In this document: piece after piece, positions 41,699-50,013 of the stretch
How positions within the stretch are numbered: the stretch's first letter is position 1
Layout: every line of letters begins with the position of its first letter
Assembly: GCF_019697375.1 (NCBI RefSeq)
Contig: NZ_JAHCDI010000004.1
Span: 5,195,324-5,259,323, forward strand
Reading direction: 5' to 3'
DNA: 64,000 bases
Source of the DNA: Micromonospora tarapacensis
GTDB lineage: Bacteria; Actinomycetota; Actinomycetes; Mycobacteriales; Micromonosporaceae
Notes under the pieces: generated by a model
Databases searched by the model: none
Told to the model about the DNA's origin: nothing
Seen by the model: only the letters and a program-made list of their open reading frames with translations
Made by a program: the position numbers and the translations under genes

Positions 41699-44155
41699 TC
41701 AGCCGCCGGTTGCCGGCTTGAGGCAGAGCACCGGGTTGGCGGTGGAGCCGCGCAGGTCCACGTGCGGCATGAGTGGGTCGGGGCAATTGTCCTTCGACTC
41801 GACCTTCGACACCACGGTGAAGGCGTCCGTCTCGGCGCAGTCGGCCGCGACGGCGCTGTCGCCGGATCGCTTCACGCAGGAGCCGACCGTGGGGTCGAAC
41901 CCGCCCGCCTCGTCCGACCCGCCGACCGCGCCGAGGAGCATCAGCAGGCCGAGCGGGATGGCCAGGATGAGCACCGCGGCGACCAGCACCGCGGCGAGCA
42001 CCCGGCCGTTGCGTACCTTCGGCACCGGTGCTTCCGCGGCCGGTTCGGCAACCGGCTTGAAGGCGTCGAAGCGGCCCTGGTCCGGATCTCCCGAACCGGC
42101 ACCGGGGGTCGGGCTCCACGGCGGGGCGGACTGCGGCGGCGGCGGGAACGCCGGATCGTGGCCGGTCGGCTCGGACCGCACGGCGGACCCGTAGGCAACG
42201 CCCGAGCGTTCGGGTGGGCCGCCGAAGTGATCGCCACCGCCCGGACCGAACGGATCGCCACCACCCGGGCCGCCGAACCGCTCGGCCGGGCGCTCCGGCT
42301 CGGCATGCGGCCGGTTGCCGTTGACCGGGCGGTTGCTCGGCGGTGCGTCGATGAAGGACGGCAGTCCCGGCGGGAAGGCCGGTGGTGCCGCTGGAGACGC
42401 CGGGGCAGCCGCGCCCGCGAAGGCGTTCGGCCCGCCGGCCGGCGGCTCCCGATCGGCGAAGCGTGGCTCCAGGGCCTGGTCGAACCGTTCCGGGGCGGCC
42501 TGGTCGAACCGGGGCGCCGGCGGCTGTTCGTCCCGCTCCTGGGCCGGCTCCTCGGCCTGCTCGGGGCGGGCCGGCCGGCCGTACACGCGAGGCTGTGGCG
42601 CCGGTGACCCGGTCGGGTGGACCGCATGGTCGGCCGGCGGCATCACCCGGCTCGCCAGCGGCACGGAGGCGCTCGCCGTGACGCCGCCGCCAGCCGGTGT
42701 CGGGGTGGCCCGACCCTCGTTCTCCGGCGAGTTGCGGGGCGCGGGGACGACCGGCCCGGCCGGCGGCTGCGGGTCATCGTGGCGTGACTCGGGCTGGCCC
42801 CAGCCCATCCCTCCGGCCGGCTGGTCGGAACCCGGGCGGGCGCCCTGCCCGGCCTGGTCGTCGTACGGATTCGGCTGGCCGTAGTCGGTGGGCGGTGCGG
42901 AGGCCAGGCTGGCACCCGGCACCCGCTGCTCCTGCGGCGGCAACGGCACCATGTTGGCCGGCGAGATGCCCGGGGCCGGTGCCGGCTGGTAGACCGGGGC
43001 CTCCTCCGGCCGACCGGTGTCGGGCTCGCCGTCGGCGCGGGGTGGCCCGGCTTCCGCTCCCCCGGTGCGGCCCCATGCCTCACCGGGTGCCCACGGCTGG
43101 ACGTCGGGCAGCGACGACCGGTCGGCGTTACGGGAGGGGAGCGGCTCCTGTGCCGGGCTCCAGGACGGTGGTGGTCCGGCCGCCGCGTTGCCGCCGGCCC
43201 AGCCGGTCGGCGCGTCCGGCGCAGGCGTGGCCCATCCCGGCTGTGCCGGACGCTCGCCACCGCTGGGCCATGCCTCGGCCGGTTGCTCACCGGCGTTGCC
43301 GCTGGTGGCGGGCTCCCATCGCTGGCCGGTGGCCCAGCTTGGCTGTTCCTGCTGGTCTGCCGGCCACGGGTCGGCTCGGGGCGATCCCTCGGCGGCGGGC
43401 CGGTGCTGCTGCGCGGCGTCGCTCTGCGGAACCTGGGCGGTGGCCCGGGCGGCCGGCTCGGCGCGGCCGGGGATCGGCTGGTCGACCTGGGCCCAGCCCG
43501 GCTGTGCCGGCTCGGGCTGGCTGCCGGCCGTGGCCCAGCCGGGAGCCGGGTCGCCGGCACGCGGTGTGGGCGTCCATTCCGGCTGCTGGCCGTCGGCCCA
43601 TCCGCCGGGCTGGCCGGTGGCCGGCTGACCACCGCCCCAGCCGGGCGGCTGGCTCGGCGTCGCTTGTCCATTGGCCCAGTCGGGCTGGCTCGGGGCCGGT
43701 TGGTGGGGTGTCCACTCTGCTGGCTGGCGGGCGTCAGCCGGGGCGGGATCCGCCGCCCAGGCGGGGCTGCTCTGGCCGCCGACGGCCCAGGCGGGTTGAT
43801 CCGGAGTGGACTGGCCGGCCTGGTTCCAACTCTGGGGGGGCTGCTGCGGCTGGCCTGCCTGAGCCGCCCAGGGCGGCTGGTTTCCGGCGGGCTGATCCCA
43901 ACTGCCGGATGTCGGCGACTCCGCCTGCCGGGTCGCCTGTCCGCTGACCCACGGGGCCTCCTGCTGGTTCGCCCAGGCGGGTGCGGATGCGTCGGGTCGG
44001 TTGGGTGGCGGGGGAGCCCAGCCCAGATCGGGGGTGGGTGTGGCGTACCCGCTGTCCTGCTGAGCCGGTCGGTCGCCGTACGGCGCCGGTCCGCCGCCGC
44101 CCGGCGGCACCTCGTCCGGCTCCTGGCCGGGGCGGTGCGGGCCCTCGGACGTCAT
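41699..44155 (-). CDS. Large Pro/Trp-rich membrane protein with LppU-like C terminus
   Basis: About 715 residues of low-complexity sequence, with many PxWA, QPGWA and PPWA repeats, precede one membrane helix (VRNGRVLAAVLVAAVLILAIPLGLLMLLGAV) and a ~65-residue Cys-containing domain (VGSCVKRSGDSAVAADCAE ... NPVLCLKPATGG) of the LppU/SCO3897 type. The small domain is thus outside and the long repeat region inside the cell. The function of this class is unknown. ATG 44155 follows GAGGAGG at normal spacing; total 818 residues. The tryptophan-repeat style recalls the sortase-linked protein at 10375-12193. Confidence 0.78.
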   Translation of the reverse strand: MTSEGPHRPGQEPDEVPPGGGGPAPYGDRPAQQDSGYATPTPDLGWAPPPPNRPDASAPAWANQQEAPWVSGQATRQAESPTSGSWDQPAGNQPPWAAQAGQPQQPPQSWNQAGQSTPDQPAWAVGGQSSPAWAADPAPADARQPAEWTPHQPAPSQPDWANGQATPSQPPGWGGGQPATGQPGGWADGQQPEWTPTPRAGDPAPGWATAGSQPEPAQPGWAQVDQPIPGRAEPAARATAQVPQSDAAQQHRPAAEGSPRADPWPADQQEQPSWATGQRWEPATSGNAGEQPAEAWPSGGERPAQPGWATPAPDAPTGWAGGNAAAGPPPSWSPAQEPLPSRNADRSSLPDVQPWAPGEAWGRTGGAEAGPPRADGEPDTGRPEEAPVYQPAPAPGISPANMVPLPPQEQRVPGASLASAPPTDYGQPNPYDDQAGQGARPGSDQPAGGMGWGQPESRHDDPQPPAGPVVPAPRNSPENEGRATPTPAGGGVTASASVPLASRVMPPADHAVHPTGSPAPQPRVYGRPARPEQAEEPAQERDEQPPAPRFDQAAPERFDQALEPRFADREPPAGGPNAFAGAAAPASPAAPPAFPPGLPSFIDAPPSNRPVNGNRPHAEPERPAERFGGPGGGDPFGPGGGDHFGGPPERSGVAYGSAVRSEPTGHDPAFPPPPQSAPPWSPTPGAGSGDPDQGRFDAFKPVAEPAAEAPVPKVRNGRVLAAVLVAAVLILAIPLGLLMLLGAVGGSDEAGGFDPTVGSCVKRSGDSAVAADCAETDAFTVVSKVESKDNCPDPLMPHVDLRGSTANPVLCLKPATGG

Positions 44156-44498
44156 GCGTGCGCCTCCTCCATCACATGTCGGCCGCCGTCGCCGATGTCT
44201 CGGCAGGGCAGCCGGCGGTGCCGGCGTACCGGCCGTGCCGGCTCCCCGCACCGTATCCCGGTTGCCGCCGGAGGGCTTCCGGGGAGCTGTGGCCATCACT
44301 GTCCGTCGCCGAGTGGTGTCGAGGTGCTTTCATCGCCTCGACACGTCCCTGAGCGTGGACGACGACCGAGCCCCACCGTACCGGGCGCTGCGGCGGGGCG
44401 GTATCCCGGTGTCAGTGCCCGCTCGACGCCGACGACCCGCCCGGGTTGCTTCCGGGCGGGTCGTCGATCTGGAGGAGGCGGATAACGTCCGTGTGGCG
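44156..44498. other. Non-coding interval between the LppU-like gene and the 45-residue gene
   Basis: No gene is supported in this 343-bp interval. It contains the promoter-proximal region of the LppU-like gene on the minus strand, without a clear -10/-35, and the terminator at 44430-44466. Confidence 0.6.
44430..44466 (-). terminator. 15-bp-stem terminator after the 45-residue gene
   Basis: CGACGACCCGCCCGG (44430-44444) pairs fully with CCGGGCGGGTCGTCG (44452-44466) across a 7-nt loop. It follows the minus-strand stop at 44499 and isolates that gene. Confidence 0.8.
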
Positions 44499-44636
44499 TC
44501 AGTGCATGTGACGCTGGGCGATGGCGAGGATCTCGTCGCGGACCGCGGGCGAACCGGCGGAGCGCAGCGCCCGCTCGATGGCGCGGGCGCGGCGGCTGGC
44601 GTCGCGGCGGTTGCGGATTCGCTCGATCATGCTCAT
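44499..44636 (-). CDS. 45-residue basic helical protein
   Basis: The product begins MSMIERIRNRRDASRRARAI and continues as an Arg/Ala-rich amphipathic helix, ending IAQRHMH. AGGAGA four bases before the ATG, its own AT-rich promoter and its own strong terminator all support a real gene. It lacks a membrane segment. Short basic proteins of this kind could bind nucleic acid, but I know no family. Confidence 0.7.
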   Translation of the reverse strand: MSMIERIRNRRDASRRARAIERALRSAGSPAVRDEILAIAQRHMH

Positions 44637-44716
44637 GGGTCTCTCCTGCTGGCTATTCGGTTGTCGTCCCGTCGTTGTCTCAATTGAAGCGCGAGAAGCC
44701 CTCAGGGTCCAGCGAT

Positions 44717-44754
44717 TATTAGGTGAGTTGGACCACCAGCCTAAGAATCTTAGG
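44717..44754 (-). promoter_or_regulatory. Promoter and operator of the 45-residue gene
   Basis: On the minus strand TTAGGC, 17 bp, TAATAA form a promoter. The inverted repeat CCTAAG-N3-CTTAGG (44740-44754) covers the -35, so a bound regulator would compete with RNA polymerase. This is one of the most AT-rich spots in the window. Confidence 0.5.
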
Positions 44755-44795
44755 TGGAGCGTGGTCTCCGGCGGTACTTTCTTCGTGCAATGGCA

Positions 44796-44837
44796 ACGGC
44801 CGGTGTGCCGGGCGTTAACCCGTGGCACACCGGCCGT
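44796..44837 (-). terminator. Terminator of the 2-oxoacid dehydrogenase operon
   Basis: ACGGCCGGTGTGCC (44796-44809) pairs with GGCACACCGGCCGT (44824-44837), 14 perfect pairs, 17 bp after the E2 stop. The loop can add a GGG/CCC stem. Confidence 0.8.
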
Positions 44838-44853
44838 CGCCGTGCTGGATCGG

Positions 44854-46307
44854 TCACGTCCAGGCGAGCAGCGCCGCCTCCGGATCGGCGAGGAAGTCAC
44901 CCACGTCGCGCAGGAACTTCGAGCCCAGCTCACCGTCGATGATCCGGTGGTCGAAGGAGAGGCCGAGCGTGGTGACCAGGCGCGGCTTGACCTTGCCCTT
45001 GTGCACCCAGGGCAGTTCCCGGACCGCGCCGAAGGCCAGGATCGCCGACTCGCCCGGGGGCAGGATCGGCGTACCGGTGTCCACCCCGAACACGCCGACG
45101 TTGGTGATGGTCAGGGTGCCACCGGACATGTCGGCCGGCGACGTCCTGCCCGCCTTGGCCGTCTGCACCAGTTCCGTCAACGCGTCCGCCAGCTCGCGCA
45201 GCGACAACCGGCCGGCGTCCTTGACGTTCGGCACGATCAGGCCACGCTCGGTGGCCGCCGCGATGCCGAGGTTGACGTACTCCTTGACGACGATCTCGTC
45301 GCCCGCCCAGGTGGAGTTGACCAACGGATGCCGCTTGACCGCCAGCAGCATCGCCTTGGCGACCAGCAGCAGCGGCGAGACGCGCACGTCGCGCCACTCC
45401 CGCCGGGCACGCAGCCGGTCCAGGGCCTTCATCGCCCGGGTCACGTCGACGGTGAGGAACTCGGTGACGTGCGGGGCGGTGAAGGCCGAGCGAGACATGT
45501 TCTCGGCGGTGAGCCGGCGTACCCCCTTGACCGGGATGCGCTGCTCGCGGTCCGCGCCGAAACTCGCGGCCGTGGTCGCCGGGGCGCCGACCGGCGGCTC
45601 CGCCGGGGAAGACGCCCGCTGTACGTCCTCGCGGGTGATCGAGCCCGACGGCCCCGATCCGACCAGCGTGCCCAGGTCCACGCCGAGGTCCCTGGCGAGC
45701 TTGCGTACCGGCGGCTTGGCCAGCACCGGCCCACCGCCCCGGCCGTTGCCGCTCACCGCCGGGCCGGGCGAGACCGGAGTCGCCGGGATCGGTGCCGGAA
45801 CCGGCGCGACCGGTGCGGCCTCGACGGGGACGGGCGTGGCCTGCGCCGCAGTGCTCCGGCGAGGACGGCGCTTGGCCGCGGTGGTGCGCGGGCCGTAGCC
45901 GACCAGGACGGCCGTCCGGCCGCCCGGGGCGGGACCGCCGATCAGGCCCGGCTCCACCGCCCCTCGGCCGGCGCGACCTCGACGGCGGCCAGCGAGGCCG
46001 CCGACGGGGCGGGCAGATCCGCGCCGGACGTCCCGGTGGTCGACTCGACCGGACCGGCGCCCGGATCGGTGTCGATCGCGATGATCGGCGTGCCGACCTC
46101 GACCGTGCTGCCTTCCGGGTGGAAGATCGCCTGGACCTGGCCGGCCCACTTCGCCGGGATCTCGACGGCCGCCTTCGCCGTCTCCACCTCGACGATCGGC
46201 TGGTTCAGCTCGATGGTGTCACCGACCTTGACCAGCCAGGCGAGGATCTCGCCCTCGGTCAGCCCCTCGCCCAGGTCGGGCAGGTTGAACTCCTTGATCC
46301 GAGACAT
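44854..46307 (-). CDS. bkdC: Branched-chain 2-oxoacid dehydrogenase E2 (lipoyl acyltransferase), one apparent frameshift
   Basis: E2 transfers the acyl group from lipoyl-lysine to CoA. The N-terminal lipoyl domain (MSRIKEFNLPDLGEGLTEG ... VEVETAKAAVEIP, with the lipoylated Lys in ETAKA) is in one frame up to ~45963. After the CCCC run 45960-45963 one base seems missing, and the second frame continues with a linker, the E1/E3-binding domain (AKPPVRKLARDLGVDLGTLVGSGPSG) and the acyltransferase domain ending in the catalytic SFDHRIIDG. The combined protein (~484 aa) is normal. It is the last gene of E1alpha-E1beta-E2; no E3 gene follows. Confidence 0.85.
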
Positions 46308-46312
46308 GCCGC

Positions 46313-47302
46313 TCACCACCCGAAGGAGCGGTCGACGGCGTCGAGCACCCGGTCGAGGTCGGGGAGGTACTCCTCCTCCACCCGGGACGCCGGGTAGGGC
46401 GTGTCGAAGCCGGTCACCCGCAGCACCGGCGACTCCAGGGAGTAGAAGCACTGCTCGGTGATCCGTGCCGCGATTTCGGCGCCCATGCCCAGGTTGCCCG
46501 GGGCCTCGTGCACCACCACCGCGCGGCCGGTGCGCCGCACCGACTCGTACACGACGCCGAGGTCCAGCGGGGACAGCGTACGCAGGTCGACGACCTCCAG
46601 CTCCCGGCCGTCCTCGGCGGCGGCGGTCGCCGCGTCGAGGCAGGTACGCACCATCGGGCCGTACGCCAGCAGGGTGGCGTCGGTGCCCGCCCGCGCGACC
46701 CGGGCGGCGTGCAGCGGGTACGCCTGCGACAGCGGGGCCTCCAGGTCGACCTGCCCCTTCTCCCAGTAGCGTCGCTTCGGCTCCAGGAACACGATCGGGT
46801 CGTCCGACGTGATCGCCTGCTGGATCATCACGTACGCGTCCTGCGGGTTGGCGCAGGAGACGACCTTCAGGCCGGCGGTGTGCGCGAAGTACGCCTCGGG
46901 CGACTCCGAGTGGTGCTCCACGGCGCCGATGCCGCCGCCGAACGGGATCCGGATGACCATCGGGATGTTCAGCTTGCCGCGCGAGCGGTAGTGCATCTTC
47001 GCCACCTGCGACACGATCTGGTCGTACGCGGGGTAGACGAAGCCGTCGAACTGGATCTCGCAGACCGGCCGGTAGCCACGGATGGCCAGGCCGACGGCGG
47101 TGCCGATGATCCCGGACTCGGCGAGCGGGGTGTCGATCACCCGCTGGTCGCCGAAGTCCTTCTGGAGACCGTCGGTGATCCGGAAGACACCGCCGAGCTT
47201 GCCGACGTCCTCGCCCATGATGACGACCTTCGGGTCGTTCTCCAGGGCCCTGCGCAGACCGACATTGAGGGCCTTGCCGAGGGTGAGCGTCTCCGTGGCC
47301 AT
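46313..47302 (-). CDS. bkdB: Branched-chain 2-oxoacid dehydrogenase E1 beta subunit
   Basis: The 329-residue transketolase-like subunit shows KVVIMGEDVGKLGGVFRITDGL, ESGIIGTAVGLAIRGYRPV, RIPFGGGIGAVEHHSESPEAYFAHTAGLKVV and VVVHEAPGNLGMGAEIAARI. It binds thiamine diphosphate together with E1 alpha. The ATG overlaps the E1 alpha stop (TGATG), and E2 begins 5 bp after its own stop. The HHSESPE block favours branched-chain over pyruvate substrate, but this is not decisive. Confidence 0.9.
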   Translation of the reverse strand: MATETLTLGKALNVGLRRALENDPKVVIMGEDVGKLGGVFRITDGLQKDFGDQRVIDTPLAESGIIGTAVGLAIRGYRPVCEIQFDGFVYPAYDQIVSQVAKMHYRSRGKLNIPMVIRIPFGGGIGAVEHHSESPEAYFAHTAGLKVVSCANPQDAYVMIQQAITSDDPIVFLEPKRRYWEKGQVDLEAPLSQAYPLHAARVARAGTDATLLAYGPMVRTCLDAATAAAEDGRELEVVDLRTLSPLDLGVVYESVRRTGRAVVVHEAPGNLGMGAEIAARITEQCFYSLESPVLRVTGFDTPYPASRVEEEYLPDLDRVLDAVDRSFGW

Positions 47303-48477
47303 CAGTGTGCGCTCCCCTCGAACGACGCGAAGTACCGGCTGAACTCTGCGCGCTGCTCGTCGAGCAGGGGCGACCCGTTGGGGTAGACGTGGTCGAACAT
47401 GGTGGCGGGCTCCGGGTTCGGCATCGCCAGCACCCGCTCGCGCAGGTCCACCGCCTCCCGGCGGGCCTGCTCGTCCACCTCCGTGAAGAAGCCGGTGTCG
47501 GCGATCTTCTCCCGCTCCAGGAAGGTCTTCATCCGGGCGATCGGGTCCTTGGCCTGCCACGCCTCGACCTCGCTCGCGATGCGGTAGCGGGTCGGGTCGT
47601 CGGAGGTGGTGTGCGCGCCCATCCGGTACGTGTACGCCTCGATCAGGCTCGGGCCCTGCCCGTGCCGGGCGTTGTCCAGCGCCTGCCGGGTCACCGCGTA
47701 GGTGGCCAGCACGTCGTTGCCGTCCACCCGGATGCCGGGGAAGCCGAAGCCGGCCGCGCGCCGGTAGAGCGGGATGCGGGTCTGCCGCTCCAGCGGCTCG
47801 GAGATGGCGTACTGGTTGTTCTGGCAGAAGAACACCAGGGGCGAGTTGAACACGCCGGCCCAGACGAACGCCTCGTTCACGTCACCCTGGCTGGTGGCGC
47901 CGTCGCCGAAGTAGGCGATCACCGCCTCGCCGTCGTCGGTGCCGGTCCGGCCGTCCATCGCGACGCCCATGGCGTACCCGGTCGCGTGCAGGGTCTGCGC
48001 CCCGATCACGATCGTGTACATGTTGAACTTGAACTCGTTCGGATCCCAGCCGCCCTGGTCGACGCCGCGGAACAGGCCCAGCGGCATGATCGGGTCGATG
48101 CCCCGGCAGTAGAGCACGCCGTGCTCGCGGTAGGTGGGAAAGGCCATGTCCTGCGTACGCAGGGCCCGGCCCGAACCGACCTGGGCCGCCTCCTGGCCGA
48201 GCAGGCTCGCCCAGATGCCCAGCTCGCCCTGCCGTTGCAGGGCCGTGGCCTCGGCGTCCAGCTTGCGGACCAGCACCAGGTCGCGATAGAGGCCGCGGTA
48301 CTCCTCGTCGGTGAAGTCGACCCGGTACTCGATGCCGTCCGGACCAATGACGCTGTCGATCCGCTCGCCCGCAGGGGTGAGCAGCTGCACCAGCTCCGGG
48401 TCGCCGCTGCTGGCCTTCCTGGTTCGGGGTGCGGCTCGCCGGCCGCGGGTGCTGGCCCCGGGGTCGCCCTTTGCCAT
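47302..48477 (-). CDS. bkdA: Branched-chain 2-oxoacid dehydrogenase E1 alpha subunit
   Basis: The 391-residue subunit decarboxylates the 2-oxoacid. It shows the thiamine diphosphate motif YFGDGATSQGDVNEAFVWAGVFNSPLVFFCQNN (GDG to NN), the phosphorylation-loop region TYRMGAHTTSDDPTRYR, and LGQEAAQVGSGRAL near the N terminus. GGGAGAG before the ATG at 48477 sets the start. It heads the operon; branched-chain acyl-CoA made here feeds iso/anteiso fatty-acid synthesis or valine/leucine/isoleucine breakdown. Confidence 0.9.
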   Translation of the reverse strand: MAKGDPGASTRGRRAAPRTRKASSGDPELVQLLTPAGERIDSVIGPDGIEYRVDFTDEEYRGLYRDLVLVRKLDAEATALQRQGELGIWASLLGQEAAQVGSGRALRTQDMAFPTYREHGVLYCRGIDPIMPLGLFRGVDQGGWDPNEFKFNMYTIVIGAQTLHATGYAMGVAMDGRTGTDDGEAVIAYFGDGATSQGDVNEAFVWAGVFNSPLVFFCQNNQYAISEPLERQTRIPLYRRAAGFGFPGIRVDGNDVLATYAVTRQALDNARHGQGPSLIEAYTYRMGAHTTSDDPTRYRIASEVEAWQAKDPIARMKTFLEREKIADTGFFTEVDEQARREAVDLRERVLAMPNPEPATMFDHVYPNGSPLLDEQRAEFSRYFASFEGSAH

Positions 48478-48996
48478 CCGTCTCTCCCTGTCGTGTCTGC
48501 GTCGGCACCGGGGGGTCACCCGGCCGCGCGACTCGTGCGCCCGATTCCGGCTGGTGCCGGGATCGGTTCCTGGCGGCCGGGCCTAGCCCCGGTAGGGGTT
48601 GCCGCGCGGCATGAGCCGGATTCCATGGCCGAACCCGGTTCGGGAGCGCCGGTGCCCAGTCGCGCCTGCCGCATGGGTGCGCGGAGGTCGCGGCTGCGCT
48701 GCCGCCGTGGCTCCATACTCGCATCAGAGGTGAGTCCTCCCACACTCCACCTGCCCCGCACCTCAGGCGCGGCCCGCTTCGTTACCCGAAATACCGGACT
48801 GTCTGGTCGAGCGACGCGCGACCGATCCGGTGATGATTCGTCACTATTCGGCCAGATACGCGTGTCGACACGCGGTGTGGGGTTGGCCGACGCAGAGTCA
48901 CTGACCCAGGCTGTTCGCGCGGGCCCGATCCAGCTCCGGCGGCCCGCCGGGCTCGCTCTGGCGGGCCCGGTCAGGGGCGACGACGAGGAGTGCGTG
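48478..48996. other. 519-bp divergent intergenic region
   Basis: No credible gene is seen. The region must hold the promoters of the bkd operon (leftward) and of the Pro-rich protein (rightward), but no consensus -10/-35 stands out. It contains palindromes GAACCCGGTTC (~48632) and CGCGTGTCGACACGCG (48859-48874), and a less GC-rich patch around 48780-48860. Confidence 0.6.
48859..48874. promoter_or_regulatory. 16-bp perfect palindrome CGCGTGTCGACACGCG
   Basis: It lies 123 bp before the start of the Pro-rich surface-protein gene, next to the AT-richest part of the interval. It could be an operator; no known consensus is matched. Confidence 0.35.
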
Positions 48997-49965
48997 GTGT
49001 CCGAACCAGGTGCAGGTCCCGGGGGGCCGATCCTCGGCCGGCACCGGATGCCCGGCGGCTACCGCCGCGTGGTGGGTGCACACCGCGCCGCGCGCACCAG
49101 CGGGCCGGCCCGGGGTTACCTGTTGACCGTGGCCCTGCTCGCCGGCACGGCCTCGATGCCGGTGCTGGCCGCGATCAGCACCGGATCGGCGACGGTCGGC
49201 AGCACGGCGCTGCCGGACAGCGGCACGCCGTTCATCCCGACGCCCTCGATCGGTCCGGTGGTTGTCCCGCCGCCACCGACCACCACCCCGCCGACCACCA
49301 CCCCGACGGCCACCGTGTCGGCGGTGCCGGCGGTCGAGCCGGCGGCGGACCGGCCGCGTCCGGTGCCCGCCCCGTCGGCCGAGCCGGTGCCGGCACGTCA
49401 CCCCGAGCCGCCGGCGACCGTACCCGCGCCGCCCACCAACACGCCCGCCCCACGGCCGGCACCCACCCCGATCCGCACGCCCGCGCCCTCGTCGACCGCG
49501 ACACCACCGGGCGGCTCGCCGTCGCCGACCAGCGATCCACCCACGGCATCGGCCGGTCCGAGCGGTTCCGTCGAGCCGAGCGGTTCCGTCGAGCCGAGCG
49601 GTTCCGTCGAGCCGAGCGCGTCGAGCGACCCACCGCCGACGACGGAGCCGACCGCGCCGGGTGACCCGTCGGCGTCGGCTGACCCGTCGGCACCGGTGGC
49701 GCCGACCGAGTCGAGTGACCCGTCCGCACCGGTGGCGCCGACCGAGTCGAGTCACCCGCCGACGGCCGGGCCGACCGCGTCGGTCGTCCCGACCGGCAGC
49801 GTCCCGCCCGAGGCTTCGCCGACCAACGTCAGCACCGAACCCGTGCTGCCCTCCACGCCGGAGCGCAGCGGCAGCGCACGTTCCCGGGCCGGGATCCGCC
49901 TCCGGCACCGCCGGACGTCCGGCGCGGGTCCGTCCGCCGGAGCCGGTCTGCCGGCCGCCCGCTGA
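48997..49965 (+). CDS. Exported Pro/Ser/Thr-rich repeat protein
   Basis: The 322-residue protein has a basic N terminus and one hydrophobic helix (~40-58, signal or anchor), then a mucin-like Pro/Thr/Ser/Ala region with perfect repeats SGSVEP (three times) and DPSAPVAPTESS (twice, one residue changed in DNA). A basic C-terminal tail (SRAGIRLRHRRTSG) ends it. No catalytic domain or sorting motif is present. Such regions are often O-mannosylated in actinobacteria. GTG 48997 follows GAGGAG at good spacing. Confidence 0.7.
   Translation: MSEPGAGPGGPILGRHRMPGGYRRVVGAHRAARTSGPARGYLLTVALLAGTASMPVLAAISTGSATVGSTALPDSGTPFIPTPSIGPVVVPPPPTTTPPTTTPTATVSAVPAVEPAADRPRPVPAPSAEPVPARHPEPPATVPAPPTNTPAPRPAPTPIRTPAPSSTATPPGGSPSPTSDPPTASAGPSGSVEPSGSVEPSGSVEPSASSDPPPTTEPTAPGDPSASADPSAPVAPTESSDPSAPVAPTESSHPPTAGPTASVVPTGSVPPEASPTNVSTEPVLPSTPERSGSARSRAGIRLRHRRTSGAGPSAGAGLPAAR
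49561..49614. repeat. Three perfect 18-bp tandem repeats
   Basis: AGCGGTTCCGTCGAGCCG is repeated three times without change and codes SGSVEP in the Pro-rich protein. Absence of silent changes suggests recent expansion. Confidence 0.9.
49681..49752. repeat. Two 36-bp tandem repeats
   Basis: Units at 49681-49716 and 49717-49752 code DPSAPVAPTESS twice and differ only at one third-codon position (TCGG versus TCCG). Confidence 0.85.
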
Positions 49966-50013
49966 GGCGCCACGGGCGCACCGGCCGGCCGGCTGGACGG
50001 ATCCGCGTGCCGC

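Noticed and set aside
44521..46461. 646-codon plus-strand frame over E2
   Set aside because: Antisense shadow of the 2-oxoacid dehydrogenase E2; no recognisable domain.
48830..48845. CRP-like GTGATGATTCGTCAC
   Set aside because: Spacing between half sites is 7 instead of 6 bp and no -10 follows at a suitable distance.
47305..48960. Plus-strand frame extending the Pro-rich protein far upstream across the E1 alpha gene
   Set aside because: It is antisense to a clear enzyme gene; GTG 48997 has its own Shine-Dalgarno and begins a sensible N terminus.
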